From Bacillota bacterium (lineage in GTDB: Bacteria; Bacillota_E; Sulfobacillia; Sulfobacillales; Sulfobacillaceae): 5,652 bases of DNA. Positions 1 to 5,396 of this stretch are shown here, one piece after another. A program made the translations under genes and the position numbers. Each line of letters begins with the position of its first letter. The stretch's first letter is position 1. The notes beneath the pieces were generated by a model. It was not told the DNA's origin. It saw only the letters and a program-made list of their open reading frames with translations, and ran no database searches. Where the stretch lies: NCBI GenBank assembly GCA_021802225.1, contig JAKAAS010000153.1, positions 1-5,652 of the forward strand, written 5' to 3'.

Positions 1-1634
1 TCCGTTTCGATCGCCGCAGTAAAACGGGTATCCACAATTTCCGGAAAATAGTGTTTCAAAAGGTCAACGACCACCCGGCCCAGGTCTGTCGGAATCAGTT
101 TTTTCTGTTCCCGGCGCACATAATCCCGGTGAAGGAGCGTCTCGACAATAGGCGCATAGGTGGAGGGCCGGCCGATGCCCAGTTCCTCCAGCATTTTGAC
201 CAGACTCGCCTCCGTGAACCGGGGCGGCGGTTCTGTAAAATGCTCCTGAGCGTCGAGAGTCTTGATGGTCAGCTCTGAGCCCGCGGTGAAATGGGGCAGC
301 GGCCGCGCCTTGGTCTCATCGTCGTCGGACGACTGGGGGTCGGCTTCGTCAAAAGATTCCTGGTACACCACCGTAAACCCCGAAAACAGCACACGCGACC
401 CGCTTGCCCGGAACGTGGCCTCGCGGTCCTTGACGGTCAGGTCAACCGTCGTCGACTCATAGACCAAGGGCGCCATCTGACTGGCGACAAAGCGCTCCCA
501 GATGAGGCGGTACAGGCGCAGCTGGTCGCGATTCAAGCTGCCCTTGAGCGTATCCGGGTGACGGTGGATATCGGTGGGGCGAATGGCTTCATGAGCGTCC
601 TGGACTCCCGGTTTGGTCTTGGCGGGCCGTTTCGGGCCATCTGGAGCGAGAAGGGGAGCGCCAAAACGCTCCTCAATGTAGGCGCGGGCATCATCCTTGG
701 CCGCATCCCCGATCCGGGTGGAATCGGTGCGGATATACGTCACCACCCCCACCGTGCCCTCTCCCGGAACCTCCAGCCCCTCATACAGCTGCTGGGCCAG
801 GCTCATCGTCCGCTTCACTGACAGCCCCAGCTTCCGTGACGCTTCCTGCTGGAGGGTGGAGGTCGTAAAGGGCAGCGCAGGGAAGCGCCTTTTCTCCTTG
901 GTCTTCACATCCCCCACGGTCACCGGCATCCCCACTTGCACGTCCGAGACAATCTGCTCAATTTCGGCGGAGGTCATGCGCCCCTTGCGCCCTAGGGGCG
1001 CAACGTAGCGGCTTTGGATCTCGCCGCTGGCGGACCCCGCCAGCATCTCGACGGTGAAATACTGTTCGGGCTGAAACCGGAGCACTTCGTCCTCCCGGTC
1101 TACCAGCAGCTTGAGGGCAGCGCTCTGCACCCGGCCCGCAGACAGTCCAGGCCGGACTTTGCGCCACAGCAAGGGCGAGAGCTGGTACCCGACCACGCGG
1201 TCCAGCACCCGGCGGGCCTGCTGGGCGTTCACCAAGGCCATGTCGATGGGCCGGGCCTGCTTGATGGCGTGGCTGACGGCATCCTTGGTGATTTCGTGGA
1301 ATTCAATGCGCCGGACATCTTGCGGGGCAATGTGCAAAGCCTCGGCAAGATGCCAGGAAATCGCTTCGCCTTCGCGGTCAGGGTCCGTTGCCAGGTAGAT
1401 GCGGTCGGATTTTTTGGCTGCGTCTTTCAGTTCCTTAAGCAAGGGACCCTTGCCCCTGATCGTGATATAACGCGGGGCAAACCCATTGGCGACATCCACC
1501 CCAAACTGGCTTTTAGGCAAGTCGCGCACATGGCCCATCGATGCCTTCACCTGATATCGCGACCCGAGAAAGCGGCCAATCGTCTTGGCTTTAGCTGGCG
1601 ATTCCACGATAATCAGAGGTTTAGATCTTGCCAT
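1..1634 (-). CDS. topA: DNA topoisomerase I (type IA), N-terminal 544 residues, 3' end cut by window
   Basis: Type IA topoisomerase that relaxes negative supercoils by passing one strand through a transient 5'-phosphotyrosine break. The frame is open from ATG at 1634 to the window edge, with no stop. The Toprim domain opens with IIVESPAKAKTIG (residues 8-20; Glu11) and carries the Mg-binding DPDREGE motif (residues 84-90). LSAGRVQS follows at about 164-171. The active-site motif TYIRTDSTR places the catalytic Tyr at residue 300 (codon 735-737). HEAIRPT starts at His348, and IGRPSTYAPI lies near residue 490. The C-terminal zinc-finger or basic region lies beyond the window. An acidic patch (residues SSDDDE) sits just before the GRPSTYA region. 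The start is supported by the MARSKPLIIVESPAK opening, a G-rich Shine-Dalgarno seven bases upstream and a promoter about 30 bases upstream. It is separated from rnhB by 135 nt and is probably transcribed at least partly on its own. Confidence 0.97.
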   Translation of the reverse strand, partial: MARSKPLIIVESPAKAKTIGRFLGSRYQVKASMGHVRDLPKSQFGVDVANGFAPRYITIRGKGPLLKELKDAAKKSDRIYLATDPDREGEAISWHLAEALHIAPQDVRRIEFHEITKDAVSHAIKQARPIDMALVNAQQARRVLDRVVGYQLSPLLWRKVRPGLSAGRVQSAALKLLVDREDEVLRFQPEQYFTVEMLAGSASGEIQSRYVAPLGRKGRMTSAEIEQIVSDVQVGMPVTVGDVKTKEKRRFPALPFTTSTLQQEASRKLGLSVKRTMSLAQQLYEGLEVPGEGTVGVVTYIRTDSTRIGDAAKDDARAYIEERFGAPLLAPDGPKRPAKTKPGVQDAHEAIRPTDIHRHPDTLKGSLNRDQLRLYRLIWERFVASQMAPLVYESTTVDLTVKDREATFRASGSRVLFSGFTVVYQESFDEADPQSSDDDETKARPLPHFTAGSELTIKTLDAQEHFTEPPPRFTEASLVKMLEELGIGRPSTYAPIVETLLHRDYVRREQKKLIPTDLGRVVVDLLKHYFPEIVDTRFTAAIET

Positions 1635-1639
1635 GACAA

Positions 1640-1646
1640 CACCCCC
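1640..1646 (-). promoter_or_regulatory. topA ribosome binding site
   Basis: On the transcribed strand GGGGGTG lies 5 nt before the topA ATG. It is a G-run variant of the Shine-Dalgarno rather than AGGAGG, as also seen before rplS and lepB. It can pair with the CCUCC anti-SD core allowing a G-U pair. Confidence 0.6.
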
Positions 1647-1664
1647 GGTTACAAACGTTTTTCC

Positions 1665-1673
1665 ATTATAGCA
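1665..1673 (-). promoter_or_regulatory. Extended -10 promoter for topA
   Basis: The transcribed strand reads TGCTATAAT: a perfect TATAAT at 1665-1670 preceded by the TGn element of extended -10 promoters. The -35 position with a 17-nt spacer (1688-1693) reads CCTTCG, a poor match to TTGACA, so recognition would rely on the extended -10. The start of transcription would fall near 1658, giving a leader of about 25 nt that contains the G-run ribosome binding site. It is inferred from sequence only. Confidence 0.6.
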
Positions 1674-1711
1674 AACTGCGGTGTCCCCGAAGGCCCGCTC
1701 ACACGCAGTTT
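1673..1711 (-). repeat. Imperfect inverted repeat overlapping the topA promoter
   Basis: The plus-strand arms are AAACTGCGGTGT (1673-1684) and ACACGCAGTTT (1701-1711). They are complementary over 8+3 bp with one extra base (1681) in the left arm. The 16-nt interior (1685-1700) covers the expected -35 position, and the left arm touches the TG of the extended -10. It may be an operator-like site, or an RNA hairpin in transcripts reading through from rnhB. No clear U-tract follows, so an intrinsic terminator is not well supported. Confidence 0.5.
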
Positions 1712-1717
1712 CCTGCG
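1704..1717 (-). repeat. Small hairpin with GAAA tetraloop, competing with the larger inverted repeat
   Basis: In RNA read from the minus strand this is CGCAG-GAAA-CUGCG, a perfect 5-bp stem closed by a GNRA-type tetraloop. Its CUGCG arm (1704-1708) is also the arm used by the larger inverted repeat 1673-1711, so the two structures cannot form together. It lies in the rnhB-topA gap (1635-1769), which otherwise holds no gene. Confidence 0.5.
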
Positions 1718-1769
1718 AGATATTAGCATGACTGTAACAGGGAACTTCTGCGGATGCAAATAATATGCT

Positions 1770-2414
1770 CTATCCTATGGCGTCGCGGGATAAAATTTTC
1801 CTGAGGAATGAGAGGCGGTGGGCCGGTGATGGCCCGTAGGCGAGGAGCATGGCGCGGTGAAACTCGGTAGGGTAGCCTTTATGCTGGGAGAACCCATAAA
1901 GCGGAAACTGTTCCGCCAGCACGGCCATATAGTGGTCGCGCACCACCTTAGCCACGATGGACGCCGCTGCAATGCTGGCGGAGAGCCCGTCTCCGTGGAC
2001 CAGAGGCACCTCTTGCCACGGCCCCCCGATGCGCATGGCGTCGGTCAGCAGCACGCCGGGCGGCTGGCGCAGCTGGCCCACAGCCCGCTCCATGGCGAGG
2101 CGGCTGGCGCGAAGAATGTTGACCCGCTCGATAGTCCGGGGCCCGACCATTCCCACCCCCACGTCCAGCGCCAGCTCGCAGATGCTGTGGTAGAGCCGCA
2201 GGCGTTGGCGGGGCGTAAGTTTTTTTGAATCGTCGACACCAAGAATCGGCGCTGAGGGTTTGAGAACGACCGCCGCAGCCACCACCGGTCCAGCTAGGGG
2301 CCCCCGGCCCACTTCGTCAACCCCCGCAACGCGGTCTCCCAGCAGCCAGAATGGCCGCTCCATCTGTGTGAGCCGCTGCCACTCGCTCCGGAGATGCTGG
2401 CGCCCAGCGGTCAT
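1770..2414 (-). CDS. rnhB: Ribonuclease HII
   Basis: RNase HII cleaves the RNA strand of RNA-DNA hybrids and starts removal of single ribonucleotides misincorporated in DNA. The 214-residue protein has the family core in order: GVDEVGRGPLAGPVVAAAV (residues 31-49; catalytic Asp33 and Glu34), DDSKKL (61-66), TDAM (catalytic Asp125), GDGLSASIAAASIVAKVVRD (141-160; Asp142) and HKGYPT (178-183). These give the four acidic active-site residues and the GRG motif used to recognise the RNA-DNA junction. Length is typical. The ATG overlaps the rbgA stop as ATGA and has only a weak upstream Shine-Dalgarno, so translation is probably coupled to rbgA. The first 20 or so residues precede the conserved domain, so Met18 is a less likely alternative start. 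Confidence 0.97.
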   Translation of the reverse strand: MTAGRQHLRSEWQRLTQMERPFWLLGDRVAGVDEVGRGPLAGPVVAAAVVLKPSAPILGVDDSKKLTPRQRLRLYHSICELALDVGVGMVGPRTIERVNILRASRLAMERAVGQLRQPPGVLLTDAMRIGGPWQEVPLVHGDGLSASIAAASIVAKVVRDHYMAVLAEQFPLYGFSQHKGYPTEFHRAMLLAYGPSPAHRLSFLRKILSRDAIG

Positions 2415-3175
2415 TGGTCCGCGTCGCCAGGCTTTTCCAGACTGAAACGTCCCAATTTTCCCTGCTGGAACGCGAGCACCACAGCGTCGGCGGCCCGCTG
2501 CACATCAACGAGACCCCCGGCGCGCAGATATCCCCGCCCTTTGCCCCACTCAACCCAACCCGACGGGTTGGACGGGCCATGCGCCATCTCCCAGATTCTG
2601 TCGGCCAAATCCGTCCTCTCCTCGCCGGATGAGGGCACAATTCCCAGCACTTTCAGCCTCCAGTCATGGGTGTGCCCTGGAGTCACCACGCCTGGCAGGT
2701 CGAGCCACTCCCACCCGCCCGGCATGCGGATCCACTGCGGGCCGCGGGTGACTCCCGGCTTGGCTCCGGTCGCCACCCGGTTCTTCCCGACCATGCGGTT
2801 GAGCAAGGTGGATTTCCCCACATTGGGGACCCCGACCACCGCCAGCCGGAACGGGGGCGCCAGCACCCGGCTGATAAGGTCTTCCACGTGGTGGCGGGCT
2901 TTGGCTTCCTGCGCTGTCACCGCAAAGGCCTCAGTGCCCTGCTGCCGGTAATAGTCAATCCACAGGCGGGTGACGGCAGGATCGGCCAGGTCCGCCTTGT
3001 TCAAGAGCAAAATCCGCCGTGCCCGCCCAATCCACTGGGTCATGGGAACGTGCCGGGTGATGGCTGGCGCGCGGGCGTCAGCGACTTCAATAAAGGCTGT
3101 CAGGTACGGAGCCAGATCCCGAATCGTCCGCTGCGTAGCCACCATATGCCCTGGATACCAATTGCCTTGTGCCAT
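2411..3175 (-). CDS. rbgA: Ribosome biogenesis GTPase A (YlqF/RbgA)
   Basis: Circularly permuted GTPase needed for a late step of 50S subunit assembly in Bacillota. The motif order shows the permutation: G4 LLNKADL (57-63) comes before G1 GVPNVGKST (115-123), G2 around GVTRG (141-145) and G3 DLPG (159-162). The start WYPGHM (6-11) matches the family's WFPGHM; His10 corresponds to the histidine implicated in GTP hydrolysis. The C-terminal region ends in the usual helix (VDVQRAADAVVLAF). The chosen ATG at 3175 gives 254 residues, somewhat shorter than about 280 in Bacillus. It has the ribosome site AAAGGGAG (3179-3186), which overlaps the lepB stop. The longer in-frame start at 3247 would overlap lepB by about 60 nt and add 24 residues unlike the family. 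It sits between lepB (10 nt) and rnhB (4-nt overlap), so is probably co-transcribed with both. Confidence 0.96.
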   Translation of the reverse strand: MAQGNWYPGHMVATQRTIRDLAPYLTAFIEVADARAPAITRHVPMTQWIGRARRILLLNKADLADPAVTRLWIDYYRQQGTEAFAVTAQEAKARHHVEDLISRVLAPPFRLAVVGVPNVGKSTLLNRMVGKNRVATGAKPGVTRGPQWIRMPGGWEWLDLPGVVTPGHTHDWRLKVLGIVPSSGEERTDLADRIWEMAHGPSNPSGWVEWGKGRGYLRAGGLVDVQRAADAVVLAFQQGKLGRFSLEKPGDADQ

Positions 3176-3185
3176 AGTCTCCCTT

Positions 3186-3704
3186 TCAGTGGAGCAAGCG
3201 AAAATCTGCGATAGGCCACCAGACGACGAATGCTTGTCCCTTGACATTTTTCATGGGCAGCAGCCCAAAATAGCGGCTGTCATAACTTTTAGGACGGTTG
3301 TCTCCTTCCACCCACAGGTAGCCGGGCGGGACCTTGGTCGGCGGCACGTTCATAGAGGTGCGGTATTTGAGAAAGGGTTCATGGTAGCGCTTGCCATTGA
3401 TATAGACCACATTGTTTTGCACACTGATAGTATCTCCAGGCACTCCGATCACGCGCTTTATCCAATCCTGGGTTTTAATGACAGGAGATCGGAACACAAT
3501 GATCTGGCCAGTTTTCGGTGACTCAAAATCGTAAATCAGCTTGTTGACCAGCACCCGCTCGCCCGTGTGCAGTGTGGGCCGCATGGATATGCCCTCCACC
3601 TCGTAGGACTCAAAAACAAATGTGCGGATGAGAAAGGCGAGAACAACGGCCAACACAATTGTTTCAATAACTTCCCAATAACCCTTGCGGCGTTCACTGG
3701 ACAC
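3186..3704 (-). CDS. lepB: Signal peptidase I
   Basis: Membrane serine protease that removes signal peptides from secreted proteins on the outer face of the membrane. The 172-residue protein has one N-terminal membrane segment (about residues 11-30, ETIVLAVVLAFLIRTFVF) after a basic start, as in the short Gram-positive type. The catalytic serine is Ser40 in VEGISMRPTL. The catalytic lysine is Lys83 in DWIKRVIGVPGD. The WVEGDNRPKSYDSRYFG box is at 131-147. The start is a GTG at 3704, preceded by a GGGGGG ribosome site 8 nt away. It lies 67 nt after rplS, across a hairpin, and 10 nt before rbgA. The rplS-lepB-rbgA-rnhB order is seen in several Bacillota. No large periplasmic insertion of the kind in E. 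coli LepB is present. Confidence 0.96.
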   Translation of the reverse strand: MSSERRKGYWEVIETIVLAVVLAFLIRTFVFESYEVEGISMRPTLHTGERVLVNKLIYDFESPKTGQIIVFRSPVIKTQDWIKRVIGVPGDTISVQNNVVYINGKRYHEPFLKYRTSMNVPPTKVPPGYLWVEGDNRPKSYDSRYFGLLPMKNVKGQAFVVWWPIADFRLLH

Positions 3705-3712
3705 GGTTGCAG

Positions 3713-3718
3713 CCCCCC
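3713..3718 (-). promoter_or_regulatory. lepB ribosome binding site (G6 run)
   Basis: The transcribed strand has GGGGGG 8 nt before the GTG start of lepB. It supports the GTG at 3704 as the start and is another G-run in place of AGGAGG. Confidence 0.55.
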
Positions 3719-3720
3719 AA

Positions 3721-3765
3721 AGCTATAAAGATAGCGAAGACACCTCCGGTTGCAGGTGCCTTCGC
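3721..3765 (-). terminator. Terminator-like or attenuator hairpin between rplS and lepB
   Basis: RNA from the minus strand has a 12-bp stem, GCGAAGGCACCU pairing with AGGUGUCUUCGC (plus-strand arms 3754-3765 and 3734-3745), with an 8-nt loop. Every position pairs, one as G-U. It begins 6 nt after the rplS stop and is followed by UAUCUUUAU, an interrupted U-rich tract. This fits an intrinsic terminator of modest strength that would lower expression of lepB, rbgA and rnhB relative to rplS, or an RNA-end stabiliser. The tract is weak, so partial readthrough is likely. No promoter for lepB is obvious in the gap. Confidence 0.65.
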
Positions 3766-3771
3766 CACGCA

Positions 3772-4113
3772 TTAGCGCCGTTCTTTAATTCGGGCTGCTT
3801 TGCCGCGAAGTTTTCTCAGGTAATACAGTTTGGCACGCCGCACCTTGCCGCGCCGCACCACCTGGATTGATTCCAGGCGGGGCGAATTCATCAGAAAGAT
3901 CCGCTCCACACCCACGCCATAACTGACGCGCCGCACAATAAACGTCTTCGACAGTCCTGCGCCTTTGATGCCAATGACCACGCCTTCAAAGTTCTGCACA
4001 CGCTCGCGGTTGCCCTCACGGATCTTGACCGCCACACGCACGCTGTCCCCTGCGCGGAACGCCGGAATGTCCGACTTGAGCTGCTCTTCTTCCAGCAATC
4101 GAATGTAATCCAA
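3772..4113 (-). CDS. rplS: 50S ribosomal protein L19
   Basis: L19 sits at the 30S-50S interface of the ribosome. The core matches the family: [20 protein letters not shown], then [20 protein letters not shown], the [13 protein letters not shown] segment, [20 protein letters not shown], and a basic tail ending [10 protein letters not shown] place the start at TTG 4113 (protein beginning [12 protein letters not shown] after fMet, 113 residues, usual length about 115). AAAGGGGGG lies 5 nt upstream of this TTG, and the family normally begins only a few residues before the LEEEQLK-like stretch. A longer in-frame GTG at 4137 would give 121 residues, but it falls at the predicted transcription start and has no ribosome site. 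The gene follows trmD after 66 nt and has its own promoter in that gap. Confidence 0.96.
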   Translation of the reverse strand: MDYIRLLEEEQLKSDIPAFRAGDSVRVAVKIREGNRERVQNFEGVVIGIKGAGLSKTFIVRRVSYGVGVERIFLMNSPRLESIQVVRRGKVRRAKLYYLRKLRGKAARIKERR

Positions 4114-4118
4114 TATTT

Positions 4119-4128
4119 CCCCCCCTTT
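4119..4128 (-). promoter_or_regulatory. rplS ribosome binding site that decides a TTG start
   Basis: The transcribed strand reads AAAGGGGGGG, ending 5 nt before TTG 4113. A strong G-run Shine-Dalgarno at this distance argues for the TTG. For the GTG at 4137 the site would lie inside the gene and could not serve it. Confidence 0.65.
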
Positions 4129-4142
4129 ACGGGCCACATGAA

Positions 4143-4172
4143 ATTATACCATCCGTCCCAAAGCCCTGCAAA
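4143..4172 (-). promoter_or_regulatory. Promoter for rplS in the trmD-rplS gap
   Basis: The transcribed strand has TATAAT at 4143-4148, preceded by TGG to make the extended -10 TGGTATAAT. An 18-nt spacer upstream, TTTGCA at 4167-4172 matches TTGACA at 4 of 6 positions. Transcription would start near 4136-4137, leaving a leader of about 24 nt before the TTG. The promoter begins just 7 nt after the trmD stop. It would let L19 be made in larger amounts than RimM and TrmD. This is a sequence-based inference. Confidence 0.65.
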
Positions 4173-4179
4173 CGCTGCG

Positions 4180-4857
4180 TTACAGTAAATCGGGCCGTCT
4201 CTGCCTGGTGCGCGCTTTAGACTGCTCCACCTTCCAGCCGGCAATGCGCGCATGGTCCCCTGATAGGAGAACCTCCGGGACCGGCCGGCTCCGGAACGTC
4301 TTCGGCCGGGTAAACTGCGGCCCCTCAAGGCCACCCTCCCCGCTGAATGATTCCTGCACGGCCCCCTCTTCGGCCCCGAGCGCTCCCGGCAAAAGCCGCA
4401 CTATGGCGTCAATCATGACCATCGCCGGGATTTCCCCGCCCGTCAGAACTACGTCTCCCACCGACACTTCCCGGGCCCCGAGCAGATCCGTCGCCCGCTC
4501 GTCGATGCCCTCATAGTGCCCAGCCACTATCACAAGGTGCTCAGCCCGGCTGAGTTCCTGCGCCATCGCCTGGTCGAAGCGCTGGCCCTGGGCTGAGGTG
4601 ACTACGACTGTGGCGGGGGCGGCGTGATGGGCCAGAGCCCATTCCACCGCGGGTACCACCACGTCCGCCCGCAAGAGCATGCCCACTCCCCCGCCGAAGG
4701 GGTAGTCGTCGGTCGTGCGGTGCGGCCCCACCCCAAACCAGCGCAGGGGCACTCTCCGAATGTCGGCCAGGCCATGATCCTGCGCCCTCTTGAGAATGCT
4801 GGACGTGACCGGGCCGTCAAACATTTCAGGAAACAGCGTCACCACCTGAATCACCAT
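4180..4857 (-). CDS. trmD: tRNA (guanine-N1-)-methyltransferase
   Basis: Transfers methyl from S-adenosylmethionine to N1 of G37 in tRNAs, preventing +1 frameshifting. It is a SPOUT-family dimer with a trefoil knot. Seen motifs: TLFPEMF (7-13), HRTTDDYPFGGGVGM (46-60), AGHYEGIDER (112-121), SVGDVVLTGGEIPAM (132-146), PQFTRP (180-185) and EVLLSGDHARIAGWK (195-209). Arg154 matches the conserved Arg154 of E. coli TrmD, but the catalytic-base position Asp169 is Glu169 here. The loop SFSGEGGLEGP is also one residue longer than in E. coli or B. subtilis, as I recall those sequences. At 225 residues the protein stops directly after RRPDLL, on the short side for the family. The ATG shares one base with the rimM TAA stop (TAATG), and GAGGA lies about 9 nt upstream inside rimM, so translation is probably coupled. 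Confidence 0.97.
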   Translation of the reverse strand: MVIQVVTLFPEMFDGPVTSSILKRAQDHGLADIRRVPLRWFGVGPHRTTDDYPFGGGVGMLLRADVVVPAVEWALAHHAAPATVVVTSAQGQRFDQAMAQELSRAEHLVIVAGHYEGIDERATDLLGAREVSVGDVVLTGGEIPAMVMIDAIVRLLPGALGAEEGAVQESFSGEGGLEGPQFTRPKTFRSRPVPEVLLSGDHARIAGWKVEQSKARTRQRRPDLL

Positions 4858-5396
4858 TATGAGAGATCCTCAAGTCCTGGCGGCAGGTTGACTTCCATGA
4901 CGTTGTGTGGGAGGTCGACCCGGGACACCACCGATCTGAGGGCTGGCACCAGCAGCGGCGGCATGCCTTCCCGGGCCACCTCAAACACATCCTGATTGCC
5001 TCCGGCACGGATAATGTTGCTCAGAATGCCAATGGGCGCCTTGCTGCTGGCGTCGCGGACTTCAAGACCTTCAAGCTCGAACCAGTAGTACTCCCCTTCC
5101 CCTAAGGCGGGCAGGGAGTCGATCGGCACGTAGAGGGAGGCCCCGCGCAGCATTTCAGCCTGTTCGCGTGTCGCCACCGACCGCAGCTGCATAATCACCA
5201 GCGGAGGACGCGGCTTCACGCTCATAATCTCCTGCGGTCCCTCCAGCCCGTCCACCCAGACGGTTGTCCGAGCCAAAAGACGGTCAGGAAAATCTGTCGT
5301 GGGATAGACCCGCAGTTCTCCGTGAATCCCGTGAGGGGAGGTCACCTCTCCCACGCTGACATAGTTCTCCCAGACGTGACTACGCGTTTTTCTCAT
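4857..5396 (-). CDS. rimM: 16S rRNA processing protein RimM
   Basis: RimM binds ribosomal protein S19 and helps mature the head of the 30S subunit. The 179 residues show the N-terminal RimM domain beginning [19 protein letters not shown] (12-30). A C-terminal PRC-barrel follows, from about [13 protein letters not shown] (101-113) through the [19 protein letters not shown] stretch (122-140) to LVPALRSVV, ending in the usual acidic and proline-containing tail ([10 protein letters not shown]). The start is the only ATG before the domain. It lies inside rpsP, giving a 17-nt overlap in another frame, and has only a weak Shine-Dalgarno (AGG about 9 nt away), so coupling to rpsP translation is likely. 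It overlaps trmD by one base. The first 11 residues are an extension before the conserved domain. Confidence 0.96.
   Translation of the reverse strand: MRKTRSHVWENYVSVGEVTSPHGIHGELRVYPTTDFPDRLLARTTVWVDGLEGPQEIMSVKPRPPLVIMQLRSVATREQAEMLRGASLYVPIDSLPALGEGEYYWFELEGLEVRDASSKAPIGILSNIIRAGGNQDVFEVAREGMPPLLVPALRSVVSRVDLPHNVMEVNLPPGLEDLS

Noticed and set aside
1014..1763. Long plus-strand open frame of 249 codons
   Set aside because: It lies antisense to the start of topA and the topA promoter region, has no recognisable domain, and is a typical shadow frame of GC-rich coding DNA.
3176..3247. Upstream in-frame start for rbgA giving 278 residues
   Set aside because: It would overlap the end of lepB by about 60 nt and add residues unlike the family. 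The internal ATG at 3175 has a good ribosome site and begins just before WYPGHM.
3891..4334. Minus-strand frame of 147 codons spanning the trmD-rplS gap
   Set aside because: It overlaps both real genes in another frame and resembles no protein family. Its middle ATG (4139) overlaps the GTG at the rplS promoter start region by chance.
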